From an uncultured Planctomycetaceae bacterium (GTDB lineage: Bacteria; Planctomycetota; Planctomycetia; Planctomycetales; Planctomycetaceae), in assembly GCA_903871805.1 (NCBI GenBank), contig CAIQIE010000001.1, positions 1 to 64,000 of the forward strand: a DNA stretch of 64,000 nt, read 5' to 3'. Positions 44,560 through 53,319 of the stretch are shown one piece after another; position 1 is the stretch's first letter, and every line of letters begins with the position of its first letter. The position numbers were made by a program, and so were the translations under genes. Below the pieces are notes generated by a model. That model made no database searches, was not told the origin of the DNA, and was given only the letters and a program-made list of their open reading frames with translations.

Positions 44560-45318
44560 ATGAACTGGACTGATCTGACATGGCCGGAAATTCAGGCGCT
44601 GGCTCCGGATACTCCCGTCGTGTTTCCGGTCGCAGCGATTGAACAGCACGGACACCATCTGCCAGTCGCGACGGACAGCATGCTGCTCGGAGAAGTCGTT
44701 CGAAGGCTCAGCATTAGCCTGAATCAGCAGATTCTGTTTGCCCCTTTGCAGTGGCTTGGAAATTCTGATCATCACATGGATTTTTCCGGAACAATTTCTG
44801 CCCGACCGCGAAGCTATCTGGATCTTCTGAACGAGCAGATTGATACGGCGCTGACGCACGGATTTCGCAGGATTGTTTTCCTGAATGGTCATGGTGGAAA
44901 TATTGTTCCCGGAAAGCAGGCTGTATTTGAAGCCCGTCAGCGGTTTCGGCAACGCGCGGATCTGCTGCTGCTGTTTGCAACCTATTGGGACTTTGCTCGC
45001 CCCTGGGAAACTCGCAGTGATCTCGTGCAACACTCGATGGGGCATGCGTGCGAGTGGGAAACGTCGATGATTCTCAAAATCGCTCCGCAGTTAGTGAAAG
45101 AGACACGAAACCTCGAAACAGTGCCAGTAGATTTTGGATTTGAACCAGCCTATCGCGGCTGGACAACAAAAGACAGGACGCGCCCCGGCCATATGGGGTC
45201 TCCGCAGTTTGCATCTGCGGAAAAGGGAGAACACCTGTTTGCAGAATTTACGAAGGGTGCCGAAGAGTTTCTAAAGGGAGTTGCTGCGTGGGACGGCGGC
45301 TTCCTGTCGCAGACCTGA
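44560..45318 (+). CDS. Creatininase family amidohydrolase
   Basis: A 252-residue cytoplasmic metal-dependent hydrolase. Metal-ligand motifs of the family appear in order: IEQHGHHLPVATD (Glu, His, Asp), HMDFSGTIS, FLNGHGGN (His) and the late Glu in HACEWETSM. Creatininase itself hydrolyses creatinine to creatine; other members act on formamides or in flavin and mycofactocin pathways. The specific substrate here is not predictable. The gene starts 134 bp after rnpA, and its stop is closely followed by a UUCG hairpin. Confidence 0.88.
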   Translation: MNWTDLTWPEIQALAPDTPVVFPVAAIEQHGHHLPVATDSMLLGEVVRRLSISLNQQILFAPLQWLGNSDHHMDFSGTISARPRSYLDLLNEQIDTALTHGFRRIVFLNGHGGNIVPGKQAVFEARQRFRQRADLLLLFATYWDFARPWETRSDLVQHSMGHACEWETSMILKIAPQLVKETRNLETVPVDFGFEPAYRGWTTKDRTRPGHMGSPQFASAEKGEHLFAEFTKGAEEFLKGVAAWDGGFLSQT

Positions 45319-45350
45319 ACAGATAATCTCGCGTGTTCGCACGCATCTGT
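45319..45350. terminator. UUCG-tetraloop hairpin between convergent genes
   Basis: GCGTG-TTCG-CACGC (45331-45344) forms a stem with the very stable UUCG loop, extended by ACAGAT/ATCTGT (45319-45324 and 45345-45350). It starts right after the creatininase stop, within the 92-bp space between two convergent genes, and TCTTCATT follows. Likely terminator for the plus strand. Confidence 0.6.
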
Positions 45351-45410
45351 TCTTCATTAGGGCACACTGTCCTGACACATTCCTGCGTTAATTCCGCACG
45401 CAGCGCCTTG

Positions 45411-45935
45411 TTACGGCAACAATCGGTGTAGCCCCTTTTCTGCACGATGGGCATTCACCAAAGTCAGGGCATCCGGGACTCGTGCAAGAAATCGCACCAG
45501 CTGCGAAGTCGAGCAGCCCAATGCTGCAGCCGCCCGCCGCACGTCGTAATCTTTCGCGTCGATGGCGTCGATGGCTTCTGCAAGTAGTGTGGGAAAGTCG
45601 GGGTGGCGCTCGTTACAGGCAATTTTTTGCTGTCGACATCGTGTCTGCCAGAGTACTGATGGGGTTACTTCAGATGAATGAACGGTGCGAATGCCGATAG
45701 CCAGCAGAATTCTCAGCCGGAAAATGGCTTCACGGCGATTCGCGTCCTGGCTTCTGCGTTCCGCCGCGAATGCCGTCAGACCGCTCGGCTTATGCACCAG
45801 TTCTATGGCAGTCGCCACCTTATTGCGGTGCTGTCCTCCCGGCCCACTATGCCGTGTCTGTCTCATCAGACACACCTCCATCAGCGCATCTTCGTTCCAT
45901 CCCGAGGGATGAAGAATTTCGTTGGGGGAAGGCAT
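45411..45935 (-). CDS. Peptide chain release factor-like protein (RF-1 domain, ArfB/RF-H-like)
   Basis: A roughly 174-residue protein built around a class I release-factor domain. The key motif RHSGPGGQHRNKVATAIEL holds the GGQ that catalyses peptidyl-tRNA hydrolysis on the ribosome; VHKPSGLTAFA and SQDANRREAIFRLR are typical of the RF-1 domain. The length and lack of a codon-recognition domain place it with ArfB or RF-H-like proteins, which rescue stalled ribosomes. The C-terminal ~60 residues form a helical extension (DYDVRRAAAALGCSTSQLVRFLARV) that looks like a helix-turn-helix. Start uncertain: ATG 45935 or 45995, neither with a good ribosome site. Confidence 0.8.
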   Translation of the reverse strand: MPSPNEILHPSGWNEDALMEVCLMRQTRHSGPGGQHRNKVATAIELVHKPSGLTAFAAERRSQDANRREAIFRLRILLAIGIRTVHSSEVTPSVLWQTRCRQQKIACNERHPDFPTLLAEAIDAIDAKDYDVRRAAAALGCSTSQLVRFLARVPDALTLVNAHRAEKGLHRLLP

Positions 45936-46211
45936 CTTTTCTGGCGTCCGCTCAGTCAAAGGGTTCTGTTTTTTTTCTGTTCGAAGCCGAGCCATTAGGG
46001 GCAATCGGCGAAGAACGTTGAGCCGTCTCCTGTCTCCTGCGCGAATTCGATCAGAGCACAATGTTCTACAGGCCAGGATATCTCTGTGGAAGCCCGAAAA
46101 TGTCGGGCCTGCTGTCGGCGTTGTTGGTCTGACCTGAGCACAATAGCGGCATAGCAGGGCAGGGCCAGGTGAGCAGCGTTCCGTCGTGATCGCGGCCTCG
46201 CTTTCTCAGAT

Positions 46212-46256
46212 TAAGAGGCCATAGGTGCCTAAGAGGCCATAGGTGCCAAGCACCTA
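46212..46256. repeat. REP-like repeats left of the transposase gene
   Basis: TAAGAGGCCATAGGTGCC occurs twice in perfect tandem (46212-46229, 46230-46247), and the second copy runs into the palindrome TAGGTGC-CAA-GCACCTA (46240-46256). The palindrome core AGGTGC/GCACCT also appears to the right of the gene (47420-47434 and 47533-47545). Confidence 0.75.
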
Positions 46257-46302
46257 ATTTCGTAAGTAAAACATAGGAAGAGACTTGTGATGAATCAAAT
46301 GC

Positions 46303-47349
46303 TCAACTTTTGTAGCCTGCCGTCCGGCAGTTCCGCCGCAGCGTACTGACGCCCGCAAGAGCCTCTGGACGCCCTGCTTCCGTGCGGAATCGCCGACGGA
46401 AGTTCCGCACGAGGTCCAGCCAGGATTCTACCGTGCAATCCAGTCGCTCCATGATTGGCTTCAGATCGCCGGAAATTGTTCCCGGCTTGTCCCGTCGCAA
46501 TTGACGCCCCGTCCAGTCCAGCAACTGCAGGTACTGATCCAGTGACATGAAGAGACAGCCCCTGTTGCTGGCTCGCCGTGTGGTCTGCTTTTCGCGAGCC
46601 TTCTTTTGCTTTGGCGCCAGCTCTACAGGAGTCAGCCAACCGGCGCGCGGGCCGTGTTCCGTATTCTCCGCCTGAACCTCAGCTGTGCGATTGGATTGTG
46701 CCTCCTGGCGATCCTGGATACGCGCCTGAGCACCAGTAAAATCACTGGTTTCAGGAGCCTCCGCGATTCCGGCTCGAATGGGATTCAGGTCCACGTACGC
46801 CATGCAGGCCGCAATGGCCATTTCATCCAGCAACGGTTGAGCCTTGTAGCGGGATTCCCAGAAGTGACCCCGTACTTTGTCTTCCCGGTTTGCGTCCTTT
46901 GCAATTGGTTCACACAGACACTTCATGAACCACGACAAATTCGACAATCGACGACGCTTTTCCTTCATCCCGTTGGTGCTGTTGTTGATCCTTTCCAACT
47001 CCTCTTTGGTAGGTTCCGCTGGCGACTTGTCCTTGTTTTTTCGCTTGGGAAACAGATTCCACCACCGGCGAGCCACATCTTCGTCGGACCAGGGAGTCAC
47101 AACATCCGGCCGGGTTCTGACCACCACGTGCAGATGATTGCTCATCACCGCAAAGCCCAGAATATCCACCGCGAACACGCCTGCCAGGAATTCCAGCCGC
47201 TGGCGAATCCATTCTCTGCGATGCGAGTAATCTTTTTTCGACTGCCGATCCTTCCCACACAAATGCGTCCTGCGGACACAGCGATTGACGACATGGAACA
47301 CCTGAATTTCCCCATCCGCAATGATCTCTCGCCGATTGACCCGTGGCAT
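46303..47349 (-). CDS. Y1 (HUH) transposase, REP-associated (RAYT-like)
   Basis: A 348-residue single-strand-specific Tyr transposase of the IS200/Y1 superfamily. The HUH metal motif is seen in MSNHLHVVVRTRP (HLH), and the catalytic Tyr and helix in MAYVDLNPIRAG. VFHVVNRCVRRTHL and GHFWESRYKAQPL are typical of the REP-associated branch. The C-terminal ~130 residues are an extra domain. I start at ATG 47349 (MPRVNRRE); the frame extends to 47451. Short GGTGC palindromes flank it on both sides, which fits a RAYT acting on nearby REP-like sequences rather than a complete insertion sequence. Confidence 0.85.
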   Translation of the reverse strand: MPRVNRREIIADGEIQVFHVVNRCVRRTHLCGKDRQSKKDYSHRREWIRQRLEFLAGVFAVDILGFAVMSNHLHVVVRTRPDVVTPWSDEDVARRWWNLFPKRKNKDKSPAEPTKEELERINNSTNGMKEKRRRLSNLSWFMKCLCEPIAKDANREDKVRGHFWESRYKAQPLLDEMAIAACMAYVDLNPIRAGIAEAPETSDFTGAQARIQDRQEAQSNRTAEVQAENTEHGPRAGWLTPVELAPKQKKAREKQTTRRASNRGCLFMSLDQYLQLLDWTGRQLRRDKPGTISGDLKPIMERLDCTVESWLDLVRNFRRRFRTEAGRPEALAGVSTLRRNCRTAGYKS

Positions 47350-47419
47350 ACCCGTCGCTCCGCAAAATGCCAGTGGAAGACCCTGCCCATAACAATAAAA
47401 AGACTCATTCATTCTGTCA

Positions 47420-47545
47420 AGGTGCATGGCACCTATTTGTGCTTTCGGCACCTAACTGTGCATTGTATGGATCGATACACAACGTAACGGGCAGCCATTT
47501 GGTTGCCCGTTTTGGCTTCACACCTCCACCGTGGTGCCAGGCACC
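47420..47545. repeat. REP-like palindromes right of the transposase gene
   Basis: AGGTGC-ATG-GCACCT (47420-47434), a half-site GGCACCT (47447-47453) and GGTGCC-A-GGCACC (47533-47545) repeat the core seen left of the gene. Further right (47545-47582) is a degenerate tandem of a ~23-bp unit, CCTGAGGTTGTAG, ending shortly before the next gene. Confidence 0.65.
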
Positions 47546-47600
47546 TGAGGTTGTAGTTTGAGGTCGCCTGAGGTCGTAGTTGCACACGAACGTTAGGACG

Positions 47601-48863
47601 CTACTTTTGTGCCGCGGGTTCGTCCAGACGGACCATGAGCCACTGCTGAGTCTGTCCATCAGCAAAATGTACCAGTGCTGGCGTCGAGTCCTGAGTCAGA
47701 CTTGAGATTCCGACTTCCATAATTGGACGGGTTTGACCAGCAACGGTCCACGCACATCTTTGCGAAGTCTTGTCCGCCATGCCTTCGATCTTCTGCGTCT
47801 GGCCGGTCGCCGAGTTATTCAGGGTACCGCTAATGATTCCTTCTTTGCTGATGGCCAGTTGCAGAAACAGGGATGGGCTTGGGCCTGTTGACTGACCGTC
47901 CTGTGTCAACGCAAAAACGCCCAGTGGCATCCACTCTGCGTCGGCTGGAGGCGCCTCCGGAGCACTGGCAGCAATCGCCTCAGCCTGCTGAGTGTACTCT
48001 TCGGCGGATGCCACAGGCTGCTCGCCCTGATAGACGGTGTCGCCTTGATAATAGATGGAGTCACCGTAACCGTAGGATATCGGTTCGCTCCAGCCATATC
48101 CGACCCAGCCTGTAATTACGCCCCACGTAGCCCAGCGATAAGGACGCGTGATCCGCATGGCGCCCCAGCCTGGGTGGTCGGACCAGAAGTCCAGCCGCGG
48201 ATGATTATCCTGAATCTGATTGCGAACTTCGTCCCGGCGCTGCACGCGATTGTCCTGCCACTGCTGGCGATTCTCGATCCGTTGCGGCTGATTGCCGGTG
48301 CGAGCACTACGCAGGTCTGTGCGCCCGCCTGCCAGATCAGTCCGATTTTGTCCGCGTATCCCCACTCCTGGAGATACTCCAGCGATCGGACGCCCAGCTG
48401 CGCCACCCATTCCAAGAAACTCGGCAGCCGCACTACCTGCCCCTGCATATCCCGGTCCGAGACTACCCGGCCGTACCCCTATTCCACCAGCAGACCCACT
48501 GGATGGTTTGAAGTCCATAAAGTTTCGTGCAGTGCCCTGATACGGACGATTGCCCGCGACAGCTCGATTCCCGGTCACTGGACGGCCTCCAGCTCCTTGC
48601 ACACCAGCACCAGGTCGAACACCTCCAGCCTCATGTCCCACACTACGTCCAACCCCCGGCGGAGTTGCTGATCGGGCCATTGAAGGAGATCGGCCCATCG
48701 ACGGACTCGGTCTCATTCCCCCCATTCCGCCGCGGCCGCCCATGCCACCGCCGCCACGTCCTCCCCCTCCACCGCCGCCACGACCACCGCGAGCCCATGC
48801 TTCGCTGACGGTCATTGATAGTGCAAGCAGGACAACCACAGCGATCCGTATCGTTATTTTCAT
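47601..48863 (-). CDS. Secreted Gly-rich protein of planctomycete mu-protocadherin-like type
   Basis: A 420-residue exported protein. The signal peptide (about 1-24) is followed by a very Gly/Arg/Met-rich segment (RGGRGGGGGGGRGGGGMGG to ~50), a long Gly/Ala/Pro low-complexity region (to ~190), an Arg/Gln/Asn-rich helix (IENRQQWQDNRVQRRDEVRN), a WSDHPGWGAMRITRPYRWATW segment rich in Trp/Tyr, and a C-terminal folded domain (about 310-420, PLGVFALTQDGQ...). I recall similar proteins in planctomycete genomes annotated as putative cell-surface or mu-protocadherin-like, function unknown. GAGGGAG lies 9 nt before ATG 48863. It is the second gene of a probable pair with the SnoaL-like gene 39 bp upstream. 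Confidence 0.75.
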   Translation of the reverse strand: MKITIRIAVVVLLALSMTVSEAWARGGRGGGGGGGRGGGGMGGRGGMGGMRPSPSMGRSPSMARSATPPGVGRSVGHEAGGVRPGAGVQGAGGRPVTGNRAVAGNRPYQGTARNFMDFKPSSGSAGGIGVRPGSLGPGYAGAGSAAAEFLGMGGAAGRPIAGVSPGVGIRGQNRTDLAGGRTDLRSARTGNQPQRIENRQQWQDNRVQRRDEVRNQIQDNHPRLDFWSDHPGWGAMRITRPYRWATWGVITGWVGYGWSEPISYGYGDSIYYQGDTVYQGEQPVASAEEYTQQAEAIAASAPEAPPADAEWMPLGVFALTQDGQSTGPSPSLFLQLAISKEGIISGTLNNSATGQTQKIEGMADKTSQRCAWTVAGQTRPIMEVGISSLTQDSTPALVHFADGQTQQWLMVRLDEPAAQK

Positions 48864-48902
48864 ATTTATACTCCCTCGAATTTTTGAGATGTGTACGTGC
48901 AC

Positions 48903-49799
48903 TCAGTCTTTAACGATCCGGACTTCAGCAATATCGGGCAACAGCTCGTCATCAACGGTGCGGCTGACCGACTGAATCATGCAGGTCTTCTCATCCACAA
49001 ACCGAATAATATTCACTGATGCGGACTTCTGGCCGTCAGGCAAAATACCGTTCTGCTGGATAAACCATTTGTCTTCTTTTTTCTTCCACGTAGCCTGACC
49101 GAAACCACCGTCTGAATCGAAGACCCATGAACGAATCTGTTTTGCCGCGGGATCCCAGCCGATGATCTGCATCCCGGACATATTGATTCTGTCGTTCACG
49201 TGGACCAGAAATGATCGGACCAAAAAGTTATTATTTCGTGTCCAGTTGCATTCCGTTACCACCGTCGCCTTATCATCCTGATCGACCCAGCGCCCCACCA
49301 TCCACTCCAGTTCCCTGAGTTGCTCATAATTTGAGGTTACAACGGGAACGACTTCCTCAGTGACACGATCCAGCAGCCACTGCCCGTCACGCTTCACATA
49401 GACTGCCGAATACTGTGACTCTTCCGATGTCTTATCTGGACGAATCACCCTGGCAATTCCCTGCTCAACAGCTACATTGGGTGACACGAACCCGATGGAA
49501 AGAGTTGTTGATTCCAGCTGGACACCCTTTGCTTCTGCGAAGATGGAAGCAAACTGACCCTCGATTGCCTCGCGTCCAACGACCTCCTCATCCGTGAGCG
49601 GATTTGTATAAACCGCCTCCTGTGCCCACATCGCCGCCAGCGACTTTGCATCCGCCTTGTTGAACGCAGCAACATAGGCATCTATAGCCTTGCGAATCGC
49701 CACCTCATCGGCCGCCTCGCGATCTTCATCAGCACCGGCGACCGAAGCAAGACTCGCGGCCATAAATACGGCAATCGATATCACTCGACGACAAAGCAT
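48903..49799 (-). CDS. Exported SnoaL/SgcJ-like protein with extra C-terminal domain
   Basis: A 299-residue exported protein (signal peptide about 1-22). Residues ~30-155 form a SnoaL-like fold as in SgcJ/EcaC or ketosteroid-isomerase-type proteins: IRKAIDAYVAAFNKADAKSLAAMWAQEAVY and VGREAIEGQFASIF are the usual helices, here quoted as AIDAYVAAFNKADAKSL and GREAIEGQF. The second half (~160-299) is a lipocalin- or DUF1579-like beta domain (WMVGRWVDQ, GWDPAAKQIRSWVFDSDGGFG). No activity can be assigned. AGGAGA precedes ATG 49799. It lies 39 bp upstream of the Gly-rich protein gene and is probably co-transcribed with it. Confidence 0.78.
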   Translation of the reverse strand: MLCRRVISIAVFMAASLASVAGADEDREAADEVAIRKAIDAYVAAFNKADAKSLAAMWAQEAVYTNPLTDEEVVGREAIEGQFASIFAEAKGVQLESTTLSIGFVSPNVAVEQGIARVIRPDKTSEESQYSAVYVKRDGQWLLDRVTEEVVPVVTSNYEQLRELEWMVGRWVDQDDKATVVTECNWTRNNNFLVRSFLVHVNDRINMSGMQIIGWDPAAKQIRSWVFDSDGGFGQATWKKKEDKWFIQQNGILPDGQKSASVNIIRFVDEKTCMIQSVSRTVDDELLPDIAEVRIVKD

Positions 49800-50180
49800 A
49801 GCCTGATCTCCTGTTTGGCGGTCCAAAACTTCGGTTGTATGAATCCGATTCATTTTCCTGCTCAATCGCCCGAAGGCAATGGCGGCGTTCACGGCATAGT
49901 GCTCCCCGGTATTTGCTCGTCACCATCTCCCAGGCAAGAGGCATCATTAAAGGGTTATAACCTCTTGAATGTCGATCCTGAGTTCGTTCATGCAGAATTC
50001 GTTGAGTCCCGGACTGCGTCTACTTACCCCCAAAATATCAGCTTCGACAAGCAGGAAAACGACCTGTGGGAGAACAACCACTGGGGACACAGCGACAATC
50101 TCTGCGTGCCGATTCTCTGGCTGAATTCAGTTGCGTGGTTTCCTCATGCGTTGGTCTCCCGTTGTTATTGCGGTTCGTTC

Positions 50181-50198
50181 ATCCCGCGTTGGCGGGAT
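50181..50198. repeat. ATCCCGC/GCGGGAT hairpin
   Basis: A 7-bp perfect stem with a GTTG loop, very like the TTCCCGC-GCAG-GCGGGAA hairpin inside the MITE-like element at 28997. It may be another member of the same dispersed repeat class. Confidence 0.6.
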
Positions 50199-51158
50199 TC
50201 CGACGCCACGAACGAGGTCCACGCTTGCATGGGTGTCGGACCCCCTTGAGTTTTTCGGGAACATTGCAAGCTGATAGAAACCTCAGGAATTCTCACACCT
50301 CTGTTTCTGTTACCAGCCGCACAGAGAATCCGGCGAAAACATATCCCTTCGAGTCGTCCGGTTGATGACCGAAGTCTCTGCTATGGAATCAATGGGAAAT
50401 TAGGGGGAATGTTTCTTCTGAGGCACGTTAAATCAAGAGTTGAAAGTGCCTAATCGTTGCCCTTGCCCCTATCAGACCTCGCGAGTGTGCAACCGTGGCT
50501 GTTGCGAAAAGTGAACGTTTGATCTGAGAGGCTCCCGGCTCCATTGCTTCACAGAATAGTCGCATCATTAATGATATCCCAGGTCTGCCGGGTGCAATCC
50601 AACTCTCCAGAATAAAGCCGTGGGGAAGTGTCGCCAGATTGGGGGAATTGTGTGTGTCCCCGAGTTCGATTCCGAGTTCGATTCACATCCCCGGGAGCGA
50701 TTCAAAAGATGCGATTTTGCATCACGCGATCTGGTGTTAAAGCACGGTCGGTAACCTTTCACCGATTCCTGGCCGACGGCCAGAAGTTTTGGCTCATGCC
50801 GGCCTTTAAAGTAAGGTCACCACCGCTTTGCGGATGAACAAGGCGGAGTCCAGCCCCATGATCCATTGGAAGGAGTGATCCTTGCCCGCATTCAATGACA
50901 AGACCGCCGCCAGTGGAAGTCGGACACTGGAATCGTGATGGTCTGGGGATCTGGCGGCCACTGAGTTGAAAGGAGCCTGGTTTTTCTCCGGGCTGCACAA
51001 TTGGGCCTCAGGCAATCGACAGCCGGAGGCCACGAGCAACCGGCAGGAGTTGTCCGTGTTGTCGCGGCGGAGTTCAGCCGCAGGCCGCGAACCCAGGCTC
51101 TACAAATTTCTGCAGTTGCGCTGCAGGCGTGAACGGGAACGGGAAGAACCATTCGAGG

Positions 51159-51184
51159 CGGGTTCCCGCACGTGCGGGAACCCG
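51159..51184. repeat. 26-bp perfect palindrome
   Basis: CGGGTTCCCGCAC and GTGCGGGAACCCG are adjacent, giving a perfect palindrome with no spacer. It starts 52 bp downstream of the SDR stop (minus strand). As RNA it can fold to a strong hairpin, but no T-run follows, so it may be a terminator of an unusual type or a dispersed palindrome. Confidence 0.75.
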
Positions 51185-51235
51185 TCGGCGAGTCGGGGCT
51201 GTAACGCAGGCGCGATGCGCGTCCTGCATTTTTTA

Positions 51236-52048
51236 TCACGCCGGCCAGATTTGCGAGCCACCGTCGACGCGAAGGACCTGTCCGGTGACGAATGCGCCGA
51301 GGGGACCTGCGAAGAATTCCACCACGCGAGTGACTTCATCGACCTGGCCGACGCGGTCGAGTGTTCCATCGGTGACCAGGCGGGAGTCTTCCACCTTTCG
51401 GGTACCGAGAAAACGTCCGGTGCGGGTGTCGCCCGGAGCCAGCGTGTTCACATTGATATTGAAGCTTCGCAGTTGTTCGGCGAGGCATCGGGTGTATTCG
51501 ACGACGCCAGCTTTGGCCGTGGCATAGATGGAACTGTTGGGAATGCCGCGGAAGGCCGAGATGGAACTAAGGGTGAGGATGCGTCCCGACTTGCGGGGCA
51601 TCATGATTTTTGCGGTTTCCTGGCAGACCAGGATGGTGCTGAGGAGATTGCGATCGAGCACCGCGCGGACGTCTTCCAGTTTGATGCCGACGCAGTCGTT
51701 GGGATTGGGTTTCCCGCCAGCCGCTGCGATGTCACCGCCGGCATTGTGAACGAGGATATCGATGGGACCCAGTTGAGCACAGACTTCCGCAACGACTCGT
51801 TGTACATGTTCGGCATTTGTCAGATCGCCGAGTACGCGGCAGGTTTGGGTGCCATAGGTGGATGCGATGTCAGCAGCGGTTTGTGTCAGGGTGGTGCCTT
51901 CGCCGTATTCGGCGGGGCCATTTTCCCGCATCCCATGAATGCCGACTTTACACCCCAGCGCTGCCAGATGTTCCGCAAAACCTCGCCCAAGTCCACGTCC
52001 GGCACCTGTTACCAGAGCCACTTTGCCTTCCAGCAATCGTGCTGACAT
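51236..52048 (-). CDS. SDR-family NAD(P)-dependent oxidoreductase
   Basis: A 270-residue classical short-chain dehydrogenase/reductase. The cofactor motif is VTGAGRGLGRG (TGxxxGxG), followed by the NAG motif LVHNAGG, Ser in LSSISAF and the YxxxK pair YATAKAG; NTLAPGDTRT is the late family motif. FabG-like in overall form; the substrate is unknown. AGGAGT lies 7-8 nt before ATG 52048, which fixes the start; the longer frame to 52102 is not needed. It is monocistronic with a perfect palindrome beyond the stop. Confidence 0.9.
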   Translation of the reverse strand: MSARLLEGKVALVTGAGRGLGRGFAEHLAALGCKVGIHGMRENGPAEYGEGTTLTQTAADIASTYGTQTCRVLGDLTNAEHVQRVVAEVCAQLGPIDILVHNAGGDIAAAGGKPNPNDCVGIKLEDVRAVLDRNLLSTILVCQETAKIMMPRKSGRILTLSSISAFRGIPNSSIYATAKAGVVEYTRCLAEQLRSFNINVNTLAPGDTRTGRFLGTRKVEDSRLVTDGTLDRVGQVDEVTRVVEFFAGPLGAFVTGQVLRVDGGSQIWPA

Positions 52049-52700
52049 TCTGAGTACTCCTGATAAAATCTGAAAATCTGCATCCGTATTCTGCAAACGC
52101 ACAGTTTGTTGCAGGCAAGGACGGCTCTCACCGTTCCGACCTTCGACAGATCCGCCATGGTGGTTAGACGGCCTGAGAAATCCGGATAGCTGAATAAAAG
52201 GTATAGAGAGTTTTCGCGCCGCGCTTCAGACAGGGTGTCTGCACAGACTTGTTGCACGGCATGCGGAACAATTGGCAAAAGAGTGTAGGGGAAACGTGTG
52301 TCGGCCGTCAGGATAGCGGGGAGGAATCTTTGGAGTTCGGAAACAGAAAATCGGAGTGACGGGGAAAGGGTATGTCGGTACCCAGGAGGACGATTGCGGA
52401 AAGATTGGCGAGAAACGCCAATTTTTCGTGGGAATTGTGCGGGAAATTCCTGCCCCAGTTCCGCGAACTTGCACAGATCCCAGGAAACCGCGGGCAAACC
52501 GATGTTTCGTAGCGTGGCTTCTTTTAGAATTCTGACCAGAGCCAGGCAGACCAGACCTCCAGCGGCCGAGGAAGTGGCTGGGGCATCGGCGATGTTTGGG
52601 GTACTGATCTGCTGCAGAGACAGATCATAGCGGGGTATGCGGTTCGTCGACTTTGTTGATCGTTTTCAGCATCATTAACAGGAATGTTTGCGAGTATCTC
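52049..52700. other. Divergent intergenic region
   Basis: About 650 bp between the SDR gene and folE. ORFs here are antisense-like or short without features. No clear promoter, riboswitch or repeat recognised. Confidence 0.4.
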
Positions 52701-53315
52701 ATGACCGACATGAATTCGATTCTGGCGGGTGGAGCTGTACCTCCGGAATTCCGGACGGTTGATCAGCTTCGGATTCAGCGTGCGGTGCGTGAAATCCTGC
52801 TGGCCGTGGGTGAAGACCCTGACCGGGATGGATTGCAGGAGACACCAGCCCGTGTCGGCCGCATGTATGCAGAGATCTTTGGTGGTCTGCATGTGGATCC
52901 GGGTCGTCATTTGCAGAAAGTCTTTGAAGAGCAGTATGACGAGTTGGTGCTGGTGCGGGACATTTCGTTTAACAGTATGTGTGAGCACCATTTGCTGCCG
53001 TTTATTGGCAAAGCGCATATTGGGTACATTCCCCGAGGCAAAGTCACCGGGCTCAGCAAACTGGCCCGCGTTGTGGATGAAGTGGCCAGGCGTCCGCAGG
53101 TGCAGGAACGTATGACTCACAGCATCGCCGATCTGATTGAAACTGAGCTATCGGCCCTGGGCGTCATTGTGGTGATTGAAGCGGAGCACACCTGCATGAC
53201 AATTCGCGGCGTCAAAAAACCCGGGGCACTGACAGTGACCAGCGCGGTTCGTGGGCAGTTGCGTAATAACCTCGCAAGCCGTGCCGAGGCCATGGCGCTG
53301 ATAAACGGTAAGTAG
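52701..53315 (+). CDS. folE: GTP cyclohydrolase I
   Basis: Converts GTP to 7,8-dihydroneopterin triphosphate, the first step of tetrahydrofolate (and biopterin) synthesis. A homodecameric cytoplasmic enzyme. The 204-residue sequence has [15 protein letters not shown], the zinc ligand Cys and catalytic His in [19 protein letters not shown] (quoted as CEHHLLPF), the second zinc Cys in EAEHTCM, and [20 protein letters not shown]. Start ATG 52701 (MTDMN); 52710 is an alternative. A membrane-protein gene starts 4 bp after the stop, suggesting co-transcription. Confidence 0.96.
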   Translation: MTDMNSILAGGAVPPEFRTVDQLRIQRAVREILLAVGEDPDRDGLQETPARVGRMYAEIFGGLHVDPGRHLQKVFEEQYDELVLVRDISFNSMCEHHLLPFIGKAHIGYIPRGKVTGLSKLARVVDEVARRPQVQERMTHSIADLIETELSALGVIVVIEAEHTCMTIRGVKKPGALTVTSAVRGQLRNNLASRAEAMALINGK

Positions 53316-53319
53316 TCAA

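Larger units (their letters stand above)
49800..51235. other. 1.4-kb gene-poor region with short palindromes and repeats
   Basis: The longest stretch without a gene in the window. ORFs on both strands (up to 144 codons) lack starts, domains or composition of real proteins. Contents: an ATCCCGC-GTTG-GCGGGAT hairpin (50181-50198), a short tandem CGAGTTCGATTC (around 50662-50685), a GC-rich stretch around 51000-51120 whose spurious translations recall repeat-derived hypothetical ORFs I associate with planctomycete genomes, and a 26-bp perfect palindrome at 51159. It reads like a mosaic of dispersed repeats and possibly an eroded gene. Confidence 0.55.

Noticed and set aside
46606-47487. 293-codon plus-strand ORF
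   Set aside because: Antisense to the Y1 transposase, which carries clear catalytic motifs.
50966-52045. 359-codon plus-strand ORF
   Set aside because: Antisense to a clear SDR gene; composition is that of a reverse-frame shadow.
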